A stretch of 15,289 nucleotides of DNA from CALXJM01 sp963930325 (GTDB lineage: Bacteria; Bacillota; Clostridia; TANB77; CAG-508), in NCBI GenBank assembly GCA_963930325.1, contig CAWVME010000117.1, positions 1 through 15,289 on the forward strand. The letters are read 5' to 3'. The notes beneath the pieces were generated by a model. It made no database searches and had not been told where the DNA came from. It saw only the letters and a list, made by a program, of their open reading frames with translations. Positions 7,525 to 14,515 of this stretch are shown here, in pieces (position 1 is the first letter of the stretch; each line of letters opens with the position of its first letter). Both the position numbers and the translations under genes were made by a program.

Positions 7525-8466
7525 ATGAGACTAGAAATGAAAAATACTATCATACTAGGAATAGAATCTAGCTGTGATGAAACCTCTGTAGCCGTTTTGA
7601 AAAATGGCAGAGAGGTTCTTTCTAATGTGGTAAATTCACAGATAAAAATACATGAAATTTATGGAGGCGTGGTACCAGAAATAGCATCTAGAAGTCATGT
7701 AGAAGTTATTAATCAGGTAGCAAAACAAGCCTTAAGCGAAGCAAATATAACATGGAAAGATATAGATGCTGTTGCATGTGCTTATGGGCCAGGATTAGTA
7801 GGTGCTTTACTTGTAGGTGTGTCATATGCAAAGGCATTAAGCTTTGCATTAAACAAACCACTAGTAGGAGTAAATCATATAGAAGGGCATATTGCAGCAA
7901 ATTATATTGCACATATGGAACTAGAACCTCCTTTTATATGTTTAGTGATTTCTGGAGGTCATACACACCTAATATATGTAAAAGATTATACAGAATTTGA
8001 AATTTTAGGGAAAACAAGAGACGATGCTATTGGAGAGGCTTTTGACAAAGTGGCAAGAGTAGTTGGATTAGGATATCCAGGAGGACCAAAAGTAGATAAA
8101 TTAGCTTTAGAAGGAAAGGCAATAATTAATTTACCAAAACCTCATTTTAATAATTTAGATTTTAGCTTTAGTGGACTAAAAACAGCTATTTTAAATTTAT
8201 ATCATAAAGAACCAAATACTAGTAAAGCAGATTTATGCGCTAGCTTTGAAAAGGTAGCAACAGAAATATTAGTGGAGAACACTTTAAAAGCAACCAAACA
8301 ATTGAATATATCAAAAATTGTTTTGGCAGGAGGAGTATCAGCTAATAGTTATATACGTAAAGAATTCATTAAATTAGAAAAGGAATATGGAGTACGTATA
8401 TATTACCCAGAAATTGCGTTATGCACAGATAATGCAGCTATGGTAGGTGCTGCTCGGATATTATAA
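7525..8466 (+). CDS. tsaD: tRNA t6A threonylcarbamoyltransferase TsaD, 3' end frameshifted
   Basis: TsaD transfers the threonylcarbamoyl group from the AMP intermediate to A37 of ANN-decoding tRNAs, working with TsaB and TsaE. Support: ILGIESSCDETS at the N-terminus, the metal ligands His118 and His122 in NHIEGHIA, SGGHTHL, a glycine-rich GLGYPGGP loop and Asp302 in CTDNAAMVG. The frame stops after 313 residues, against about 335-345 in the family. The lost C-terminal residues are encoded in another frame to 8533, so one extra base near 8455 explains the truncation (335 residues if restored). Start: ATG 7525 lies very close to GGAAGGGG; ATG 7537 is an alternative. Co-transcribed with the M50 protease and the phosphoesterase. 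Confidence 0.95.
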   Translation: MRLEMKNTIILGIESSCDETSVAVLKNGREVLSNVVNSQIKIHEIYGGVVPEIASRSHVEVINQVAKQALSEANITWKDIDAVACAYGPGLVGALLVGVSYAKALSFALNKPLVGVNHIEGHIAANYIAHMELEPPFICLVISGGHTHLIYVKDYTEFEILGKTRDDAIGEAFDKVARVVGLGYPGGPKVDKLALEGKAIINLPKPHFNNLDFSFSGLKTAILNLYHKEPNTSKADLCASFEKVATEILVENTLKATKQLNISKIVLAGGVSANSYIRKEFIKLEKEYGVRIYYPEIALCTDNAAMVGAARIL

Positions 8467-8533
8467 ATATAAAGCTGGAAAGATATCAGACTTAACATTA
8501 AATGCTGTGCCAAATTTAAAAATAACAGATTAG
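8456..8533 (+). other. Out-of-frame C-terminal tail of TsaD
   Basis: Read from GGA at 8456, the sequence continues GYYKYKAGKISDLTLNAVPN and five further residues to a TAG at 8531-8533. This is the expected end of a clostridial TsaD, directly following ...AAMVGAA. With the frame joined, the gap to the next gene is only 13 bases, as expected for an operon. Confidence 0.88.
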
Positions 8534-8546
8534 AAAGAGGAAATAA

Positions 8547-9245
8547 ATGAGTTTATATGCTATAGGAGATTTACACTTATCTTTTGGAACTAATAAACCA
8601 ATGAATATATTTGGCGAAAATTGGGATAACTATGAAGAAGTTTTAAAGAAGAATTGGCAAGAAAATGTGAAAGAAGAGGATACTGTAATTTTGCTTGGAG
8701 ACTTTTCTTGGGCCACTTATTTAGAAGAAACAGAAAAAGATTTCCATTACTTAAATTCGCTTCCGGGAACCAAAATTATGCTTAAAGGAAACCATGACTA
8801 TTGGTGGGCGACTGTTAATAAAATGAAAAAATTTTTACAAGAAAAACAAATAGGAAATATTGAATTTTTATATAATAACAGTTACTTATACAAGGACTAT
8901 ATTATTGCAGGAACAAGGGGATGGTCTAATCAAGATAGGGAGGAAGACAGAAAAGTAAAAAAAAGAGAAAAAATTCGTTTGGAATTATCTATTCAAGATG
9001 GAATAAAAAAATATGGAAAAGATAAAAAAATTATTGTTTGTACGCATTATCCACCGTTCGGAGAGAAAACAGAAGACACAGATTTACTAGGAACGATGAA
9101 AAACTACTCTGTAGAAAAATGTCTGTATGGGCATTTACATGGAATAGCACATAATGATGCGATACAAGGAAAAATAGATGGAATTGAATTTTTATTATTA
9201 AGTTCGGATTTTACAAATTTTAAATTGACTAAGATATTGGATTGA
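8547..9245 (+). CDS. Calcineurin-like metallophosphoesterase
   Basis: A 232-residue cytoplasmic phosphoesterase with the full dimetal signature: GDLH (Asp8, His10), GDFSW (Asp52), GNHDYWW (Asn82, His83), THYPPFG and the C-terminal GHLHG. No signal peptide or membrane helix is seen. The substrate cannot be predicted; members of this superfamily cleave phosphoproteins, nucleotides or phosphodiesters. The ATG at 8547 has AAAGAGGA upstream. It is the last gene of the M50 protease-tsaD operon, ahead of a bidirectional terminator that separates it from the converging Lon-like gene. Confidence 0.9.
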   Translation: MSLYAIGDLHLSFGTNKPMNIFGENWDNYEEVLKKNWQENVKEEDTVILLGDFSWATYLEETEKDFHYLNSLPGTKIMLKGNHDYWWATVNKMKKFLQEKQIGNIEFLYNNSYLYKDYIIAGTRGWSNQDREEDRKVKKREKIRLELSIQDGIKKYGKDKKIIVCTHYPPFGEKTEDTDLLGTMKNYSVEKCLYGHLHGIAHNDAIQGKIDGIEFLLLSSDFTNFKLTKILD

Positions 9246-9254
9246 TAAAATAAT

Positions 9255-9292
9255 AAAAGCGAAGTTAAAATTTTATTTTAGCTTCGCTTTTT
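9255..9292. terminator. Bidirectional terminator between converging operons
   Basis: A 17-bp stem with one G-T pair (9255-9271 with 9275-9291) and a 3-base loop; the core is GCGAAG with CTTCGC. T-rich on the right for the + strand transcript and A-rich on the left for the minus strand transcript. It serves the phosphoesterase gene and the Lon-like gene, which ends 12 bases away. Confidence 0.9.
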
Positions 9293-9303
9293 AAGTCTCA
9301 TAA

Positions 9304-11694
9304 TTAAATTAAATTTTGTTTTTCACTGCTTTTAGCATACTTTTTCAATTTTTCGTATGCTAAATAGTTAACTGTACCAGCAGGGAAGAGACCATCTTTG
9401 TTAGCAGTACCAGCTGGAACGCCAGTTAAAATTTCGATTCCTTCTTCAATGTTAGAAATAGCATAAATATGAAATTTCTTATTTTTTACCTGTTCAATAA
9501 GTTCATCTGATAAATGTAAATTTCTTACATTTTGCACGGGGATAATGACTCCATGAGAGCCATCTAAACCTCGCATTTTACAAATTTGATAAAATCCTTC
9601 AATTTTTTCATTTACTCCACCAATTGGCTGAATTTCGCCTTTTTGATTGACAGAACCTGTAACTGCTAAAGACTGCTTAATTGGAATACCAGATAAGCTA
9701 GATAAAATGGCATACAATTCTGCGCTAGAAGCGCTATCTCCATCAACACCATTATATAATTGCTCAAAGCACAGACTAGCAGTCAAAGAAAGAGGCATGT
9801 TTTGTGCAAAAGTTTCACCTAAATACCCGGTCAAAATTAAAATTCCTTTAGAATGAGAAGAACCTGACATATCTACTTCGCGTTCGATGTTAACTATTCC
9901 GCTTTTTCCAACATAAGTATTAGCTGTAATTTTAGATGGCTTTCCAAAAGAGTAATCACCAATTGTCATAACAGTTAGCCCATTAATTTCTCCTACTTTA
10001 GAACCACTTGTAGAGATAAGCAGAGTATCTTCTTTAATCATTTCTAAATATTTTTCATCATATTTTTTTATTCTTTCTATTCTTTCATCCAGAGCTTTTT
10101 GAACAAATTCTTTAGTAACTATTTTTCGTTTGGCAAATTTTGCCCAAGTGGAAGCTTCTCCTATAATTTCTCCTATTTCATTAAATTTTGTGGAAAGCTT
10201 TTCTTTGTCATTAGCAAGCTTTGAAGAAAATTCAACAATTTTAGCGGTAGCAGATTTATCTAATGGTAGTAAATTTTCTTTTTCACAAAAGCTATTTACG
10301 AATTTAGCAATTTTTAATATATTTTCTTCTGTTCTAGGAGCTGTTTCTTCAAATTCAGCTTTAATTTTGAAAAGTTTACGAAAGTCAGAATCTAAAGATA
10401 AAAGAGTATAGTATAAATTGGCATCTCCAACAAGTAGAACTTTTACATTTAAAGGAATTGGTTCGGGTTTTAAAGAAACAAGCACCATAGAAGAACGTTG
10501 ATCAACCGTATTTTCTATACTTAATTCCTTTACTTTTAAAGCTTTTTTCAGAGATTCATAACAAATTTGGTTAGAGACCAAATCTTTAGCTTGTAATAAA
10601 ATATAGCCTCCATTCGCTTTGTGAAGTAAGCCTGGCTTTAACATGGTATAATCAGTTTTTAAAGCTCCATAGTGATTTTCATATTCTAATCTACCAAAAA
10701 TGTTATGATAAGAATAGTTAGAGTCCATAATTACTGGTGAACCTTCTAAAGTACTATTGTCCACAAATAAATTAACTCTATAATTAAGCCATGGTTTCGG
10801 ACTTTCTTGCCTTGGAGCAGCAGAAGCTTTGAAATCCTGTTCATCTGCAAGAAATAAAGGAATGTTTTTTAAAATATCGTTTTTTATGCTATCTAAAAAT
10901 TTATTAATTTTTTTATTTCTTTTAAATTTACTTTTAATGTTAGTAATGTGAACACTTACCGTAAGAAGAGCAATATTTGATTGCCATTCTTCAATTTTTT
11001 TATCAGCTTCTTTTTCTATAGATTTAATTTCATTAATAGCAGCCATAATTTGTTCTTGTACAATATTAGACTTATCTTCGAATTGTTTCTTTATTTCTGG
11101 AGATAATTTTTCAAAATCTTCTTCATTAATGGTAGTACCATTAATAACAGGCATCATATAAATGCCATTTTGAGCAGTTTTTACTTGAAAACCATGTTTC
11201 ATTGATTTCTGGTTTAATTTTTCTAGTAAAATATTACGTTTTTCCTCATATTCTTGCCTAATGAGAGTTTTTTCTTTTTCAAAATCTTCATTGTCAAAGG
11301 TTCTTTTTATATCTAGTTTAATATCTTTGATAAAATCAGCCATTGTACTTTTAAATTCTTTTCCTTGTCCTGCAGGAAGAGAGACAGCAATTGGCTCATT
11401 GGGATTATCGAAATTATATATATAACACCAATCATTTGGAACTTTTTCCTTTTTGGAAATAGTATCTAAGTAATTTTTCGTGTACATGGTTTTACCGACG
11501 CCAGTAGGACCTTCAAGATATAAATTGTAACCTTTTACATCAATATTTAATCCGAATTCTAAAGCCTTAATACCTCGAGATTGTCCATAAATTAAATCAG
11601 TTGAATCAAGTTCATCTGTTTTTTCAAAGTTAAAAATTTCTGGATTGCAAACTTTTTTCAAATCTTTGTATCCAAGTTCTACACTTTTTTTCAT
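9304..11694 (-). CDS. Lon-family AAA+ protease (AAA_32/YcbZ-like)
   Basis: A 796-residue ATP-dependent serine protease of the Lon-like group that lacks the classical LonA N-terminal domain. Walker A is GPTGVGKT at 62-69. A long helical insertion (about 150-280, Lys/Glu-rich) follows. The middle contains PGLLHKANGGYILLQA and the ATPase region PLNVKVLLVGD. The Lon proteolytic domain is at the C-terminal third. The catalytic dyad is Ser654 in DGDSASSAE and Lys697 in GGVNEKIEGF, 43 residues apart, the same spacing as in E. coli Lon. No membrane segment is seen, so it should act in the cytoplasm. The start ATG follows GAGGG. It lies downstream of rimI on the same strand after a 105-base gap with its own probable promoter. 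Substrates are unknown. Confidence 0.93.
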   Translation of the reverse strand: MKKSVELGYKDLKKVCNPEIFNFEKTDELDSTDLIYGQSRGIKALEFGLNIDVKGYNLYLEGPTGVGKTMYTKNYLDTISKKEKVPNDWCYIYNFDNPNEPIAVSLPAGQGKEFKSTMADFIKDIKLDIKRTFDNEDFEKEKTLIRQEYEEKRNILLEKLNQKSMKHGFQVKTAQNGIYMMPVINGTTINEEDFEKLSPEIKKQFEDKSNIVQEQIMAAINEIKSIEKEADKKIEEWQSNIALLTVSVHITNIKSKFKRNKKINKFLDSIKNDILKNIPLFLADEQDFKASAAPRQESPKPWLNYRVNLFVDNSTLEGSPVIMDSNYSYHNIFGRLEYENHYGALKTDYTMLKPGLLHKANGGYILLQAKDLVSNQICYESLKKALKVKELSIENTVDQRSSMVLVSLKPEPIPLNVKVLLVGDANLYYTLLSLDSDFRKLFKIKAEFEETAPRTEENILKIAKFVNSFCEKENLLPLDKSATAKIVEFSSKLANDKEKLSTKFNEIGEIIGEASTWAKFAKRKIVTKEFVQKALDERIERIKKYDEKYLEMIKEDTLLISTSGSKVGEINGLTVMTIGDYSFGKPSKITANTYVGKSGIVNIEREVDMSGSSHSKGILILTGYLGETFAQNMPLSLTASLCFEQLYNGVDGDSASSAELYAILSSLSGIPIKQSLAVTGSVNQKGEIQPIGGVNEKIEGFYQICKMRGLDGSHGVIIPVQNVRNLHLSDELIEQVKNKKFHIYAISNIEEGIEILTGVPAGTANKDGLFPAGTVNYLAYEKLKKYAKSSEKQNLI

Positions 11695-11723
11695 TTGTTA
11701 CCCTCTTTCTAGGTGAAAACACC

Positions 11724-11750
11724 TTTATAATATATATTTTACTTCATCAA
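11724..11750 (-). promoter_or_regulatory. Possible promoter of the Lon-like gene, flanked by palindromes
   Basis: On the minus strand TTGATG (11750-11745) and TATAAA (11729-11724) are 15 bases apart, shorter than ideal. A perfect 14-bp palindrome AAACTTCGAAGTTT (11749-11762) abuts the -35 box. A second inverted repeat, AGGTG-TTTT-CACCT (11711-11724), lies just downstream of the -10 box. The pattern suggests operator sites, but no known regulator consensus is matched. Confidence 0.35.
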
Positions 11751-11799
11751 ACTTCGAAGTTTTAAATTTTATTTAATTAAAATGTTTATAAATTTTATA

Positions 11800-12240
11800 T
11801 TAAGATAAAAATAATGTCATGATGATAGCAGATTCTATATGCTGATAATAATTTTTTCGAAAGCCAAGCTCTTGAAAGCAGTGATTGCGGTATAATTTTA
11901 TAGCTTCAGTATTATTTTCATTTACCTCTAAAGTAATAGAAATAAATTGGAGCTTTCTTGCAGTATCAATAAGAAATTCTAATAATTGACTGCCAATACC
12001 TTGTTTACGGAAAAGTTTTTTAGTGACGATATTTGTAATATGAACATCATCAACAGATTTCCACAAACTTGCAAATCCTACAATTTGTTTTTCATATTTT
12101 GCAACAAAACATAGTGAATCAGGATTTTCAAACTCTGAAATTAAAATAGAAGCATCCCAGAATTCGTCAAAATCTTTCTCCCATATAGGCAATATACAAT
12201 TTAAATCTTCTTCTGTCATATTGCTAATTTGTATTTTCAT
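11800..12240 (-). CDS. rimI: Ribosomal-protein-S18-alanine N-acetyltransferase (GNAT family)
   Basis: A 146-residue GNAT acetyltransferase. The acetyl-CoA loop is RKQGIG (78-83), preceded by the strand VHITNIVT. The C-terminal part LEVNENNTEAIKLYRNHCFQ, then GFRKNYY and an AIIM-containing end, is typical of RimI, which acetylates the N-terminal alanine of S18 (and possibly other proteins). The ATG lies within the end of tsaB (17-base overlap) and is preceded by GAGGG. The tsaE-tsaB-rimI order is a widespread bacterial arrangement and supports the call. The gene ends 105 bases before the Lon-like gene; no terminator was seen between them. Confidence 0.9.
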   Translation of the reverse strand: MKIQISNMTEEDLNCILPIWEKDFDEFWDASILISEFENPDSLCFVAKYEKQIVGFASLWKSVDDVHITNIVTKKLFRKQGIGSQLLEFLIDTARKLQFISITLEVNENNTEAIKLYRNHCFQELGFRKNYYQHIESAIIMTLFLS

Positions 12241-12907
12241 GTAAATCCCTCATTCTTTCGGCTTGTGATTTACGCAAATACATAGGAAGCAAAGTATCTG
12301 CAGTTTCACTGATACCATGTAACCATTTTTTAAAACCGCAAATACCTAAATGATATGCATGTAATTCTTGCAATGTAAGAATTTCTGAGTGAAAAGAACT
12401 AAGCAAATCTCTATGTTTGATAGCACCATCCCCAACAAGATAAATGGGAGAGTATTTTTTCAAAGTTTTAGTAACAAATTGAATATTATCTGCTAAATAT
12501 GGCTCTTGTAGTGCATAACAAGAATCAAAAATTCCGCAATATACTTGGTCATTTCTGGCATCAATTAAAGCAGCTATATATGATTCGTTAGTGGGAGTTA
12601 CTTGATAAGCAAGTGCTTCTAGAGAACTAACACCAACTACAGGAATATTATGAACTTCTGCTAAAGCTTTTACAGTAGCAATTCCGATACGGATTCCAGT
12701 AAAAGAGCCAGGGCCTTTATCACAAACAATCAAGTCAATTTGACTTAAAGAAAGTTGACTTGATTGTAACAGCTCTTGTATAAGAGGCATTAAATTTTCA
12801 GAATGTGTTTTTTGATTACCAATGTTTAATTCTTTTTCTAATTTGGAATCTGTAAGTATTGCTACACTACAGATAGAACTTGCTGTATCAACGCTTAAAA
12901 TTTTCAC
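12224..12907 (-). CDS. tsaB: tRNA t6A biosynthesis protein TsaB
   Basis: A non-catalytic partner of TsaD in the threonylcarbamoyl transferase complex, with the ASKHA fold. Support: the N-terminus MKILSVDTASSICSVAI, HSENLMPLIQ, and the family block CDKGPGSFTGIRIGIATVKA. The 227-residue length is normal. It overlaps tsaE by 20 bases at its start and rimI by 17 bases at its end, so the three genes should be translationally coupled. Its partner TsaD is encoded about 4 kb away on the opposite strand. Confidence 0.95.
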   Translation of the reverse strand: MKILSVDTASSICSVAILTDSKLEKELNIGNQKTHSENLMPLIQELLQSSQLSLSQIDLIVCDKGPGSFTGIRIGIATVKALAEVHNIPVVGVSSLEALAYQVTPTNESYIAALIDARNDQVYCGIFDSCYALQEPYLADNIQFVTKTLKKYSPIYLVGDGAIKHRDLLSSFHSEILTLQELHAYHLGICGFKKWLHGISETADTLLPMYLRKSQAERMRDLHENTN

Positions 12908-13367
12908 TTAGAACCTCCTTTACAATATGCATATAATGATTTCCATAAGGATAAAACTCTAAAATTCTCTCATCTTCTTTATTTTCTTGGCGTAAAAAGC
13001 AAATTTTTAAATAATTATCAGGAAGAATATCTTCTAACAATTCACCCCACTCAATGATACAAATCCCATTTAAAAAGTATTCTTCTCCACCAATTGCAAA
13101 GAATTCGTCAACAGAAGATAATCTATATACATCAAAGTGATAAATTGGAGGGGCATTTTGAGGGAGGTATTCATTTACAATAGTAAAAGTAGGACTAGAA
13201 ATTTCATCTCCTAAATGAAAAAATTCTAAAATTCCTTGTGTGAATTTTGTTTTTCCACTTCCTAAATCTCCGGATAAAATAAGAATATCACCTTTATTTA
13301 AATATCTAGCTAATTTTTTTGCAAAATTTAGAGTGTCTATTTCAGAATTTGATATAAACTTATCCAT
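12888..13367 (-). CDS. tsaE: tRNA t6A biosynthesis ATPase TsaE
   Basis: A small P-loop ATPase that binds and resets the TsaB-TsaD complex. Walker A is SGDLGSGKT (about residues 32-40). SSPTFTIVNEY, YHFDVYRL and CIIEWGE follow, all family-typical. The start at 13367 (ATG, 159 residues) is preferred because AGGTG lies 6 bases before it; the upstream GTG at 13376 would give 162 residues but overlaps that ribosome binding site. It is first in the tsaE-tsaB-rimI operon, with a good promoter upstream, and diverges from the gene at 13615. Confidence 0.94.
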   Translation of the reverse strand: MDKFISNSEIDTLNFAKKLARYLNKGDILILSGDLGSGKTKFTQGILEFFHLGDEISSPTFTIVNEYLPQNAPPIYHFDVYRLSSVDEFFAIGGEEYFLNGICIIEWGELLEDILPDNYLKICFLRQENKEDERILEFYPYGNHYMHIVKEVLSENFKR

Positions 13368-13398
13368 GCATTTCACCTTTATATTTTAGTATACGCAT

Positions 13399-13427
13399 AT
13401 TTTATATTAGTATTAAAAATTTGTAAA
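13399..13427 (-). promoter_or_regulatory. Promoter of the tsaE-tsaB-rimI operon
   Basis: On the minus strand TTTACA (13427-13422), a 17-bp spacer and TAAAAT (13404-13399). The start of transcription would be near 13392, giving a leader of about 25 bases. Confidence 0.6.
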
Positions 13428-13475
13428 TAATATTGGACTAAATAATTAAAAAAATAAGAAAAATATATTGACTTT

Positions 13476-13503
13476 TGTAATCTCGTTGTAATAAAATTGT
13501 AAC
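13476..13503 (+). promoter_or_regulatory. Triple TGTWAH direct repeat, WalR/YycF-like box
   Basis: TGTAAT (13476-13481), TGTAAT (13487-13492) and TGTAAC (13498-13503) are separated by exactly 5 bases each, that is one repeat per 11 bp helical turn. This fits the TGTWAH-N5-TGTWAH rule of the WalR (YycF) response regulator, here with a third half-site. It lies 32 bp upstream of the best -35 box for the gene at 13615, and also overlaps a weaker TTGACT-based promoter (TTGACT at 13468-13473). The sequence is AT-rich, so chance cannot be excluded. Confidence 0.45.
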
Positions 13504-13534
13504 ATAAATGAAAAATATTTTTTTAAAAATCCTA

Positions 13535-13563
13535 TTGTAGTTTTTTGTAAAAGAATGTATAAT
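13535..13563 (+). promoter_or_regulatory. Promoter of the unknown 277-residue gene
   Basis: TTGTAG (13535-13540), a 17-bp spacer and TATAAT (13558-13563). The leader to the GTG start would be about 45 bases. Confidence 0.6.
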
Positions 13564-13614
13564 AATATATGATATAGGAATTAAGAACACATAGGACAAA
13601 GGAGGGAAGTTTAC

Positions 13615-14448
13615 GTGTCTATATTCAGAAAATCTGGCATAGTAAACGTAAAGATGGTAATTACGGAAGAAAAGATTTTGTCAAATATTGATAAAATCCA
13701 GAAAATGATTAATCCAAATAGTAAAAAACAAATTGTACAATTAGATGAAGATGAATATTTTAAAGATTTAATAGAGTCTATTAAGACTTATTTAATAGAA
13801 TATCCTAAAAAGAAAAATTTCCCAAAGAGTGTATACAACGCAGCTTATGAGTTGGTAGAATATGCTACAACACAATTTGAAGAAAATACAAAACAAATTG
13901 AAGAACTAATTAGACAAAGAGAAAATAACATAACAACTGCTGGAAAATTAAAAGAACTACTTAAAATTGTGGAAAACAAAGAAAAAAATTGGAAAGAAAC
14001 ATTAAAAGCGGAATCTGACAATCTACCAGAAGATATGGTAGAAACATTATCACTCATTGGAAGATGCAGAGTTAAAACCTCAGATAATTATCAAGATGCT
14101 ATTAAATTAATTAATGCAAGAATTAGCAATCTAGAATCTAATTTACATATTGAAATTGATATGGAAAGAATTGAAGATAAATCAAAGGCTTTAAGTTATA
14201 TAGGAATTGAAATTGCAGAAGCTTTAAAAGTAATTCCAACACCAGTAGAAGAGCCAGAAGAAACAATGATAGAAAACATAGCTACAGCAGAAGAAGAAAA
14301 TTATATCAAAGAAACTACCATAGAAGTAAAACCAAGCTTGTGGCAGAGAATTAAAAACAGCAAAATTGGAAGAGCAATTAGTTATATTATGAGAGCGAGA
14401 ATCGTAATAGAAGTGCCAGCGTTGCCAGAAGGAAGAGGAGAAAAATAA
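13615..14448 (+). CDS. Uncharacterised helical, coiled-coil-rich cytoplasmic protein
   Basis: A 277-residue protein that I do not recognise. It has no signal peptide or membrane helix. Residues about 17-207 are charged and appear almost wholly helical, with coiled-coil-like stretches at about 85-125 and 160-185. An acidic, proline-containing linker follows (about 208-239). A basic, amphipathic C-terminal segment (240-277) contains LWQRIKNSKIGRAISYIMRAR and could bind a membrane or nucleic acid. The start is GTG, set by an excellent AAAGGAGGG 8 bases upstream, and the coding pattern matches its neighbours. It has its own promoter, with WalR-like repeats further upstream, and is followed after 67 bases by rsmE. 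No function is proposed; the possible WalR control would hint at a link to cell-wall growth. Confidence 0.85.
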   Translation: MSIFRKSGIVNVKMVITEEKILSNIDKIQKMINPNSKKQIVQLDEDEYFKDLIESIKTYLIEYPKKKNFPKSVYNAAYELVEYATTQFEENTKQIEELIRQRENNITTAGKLKELLKIVENKEKNWKETLKAESDNLPEDMVETLSLIGRCRVKTSDNYQDAIKLINARISNLESNLHIEIDMERIEDKSKALSYIGIEIAEALKVIPTPVEEPEETMIENIATAEEENYIKETTIEVKPSLWQRIKNSKIGRAISYIMRARIVIEVPALPEGRGEK

Positions 14449-14462
14449 AAGAAAAAGTCATA

Positions 14463-14493
14463 GCCCCTATGGATAAAAAATATCTGTAGGGGC
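14463..14493 (+). other. Strong hairpin without U-tract before rsmE
   Basis: GCCCCTATGGATA (14463-14475) pairs with TATCTGTAGGGGC (14481-14493): 13 bp with two G-T pairs and a loop of five A. No T-run follows on the + strand, so it is not a standard terminator. A 10-bp palindrome ATTACGTAAT (14496-14505) comes directly after and runs into the rsmE ribosome binding site region. It could be an attenuator, an RNA processing or stability element, or a copy of a dispersed repeat. Confidence 0.6.
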
Positions 14494-14515
14494 AGATTAC
14501 GTAATAGGAGTAAAC

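Noticed and set aside
7709..8000. Short open frames on both strands within tsaD
   Set aside because: They are out of frame with a clear TsaD and have an odd composition rich in Cys, Tyr, Leu or Gln with no family motifs.
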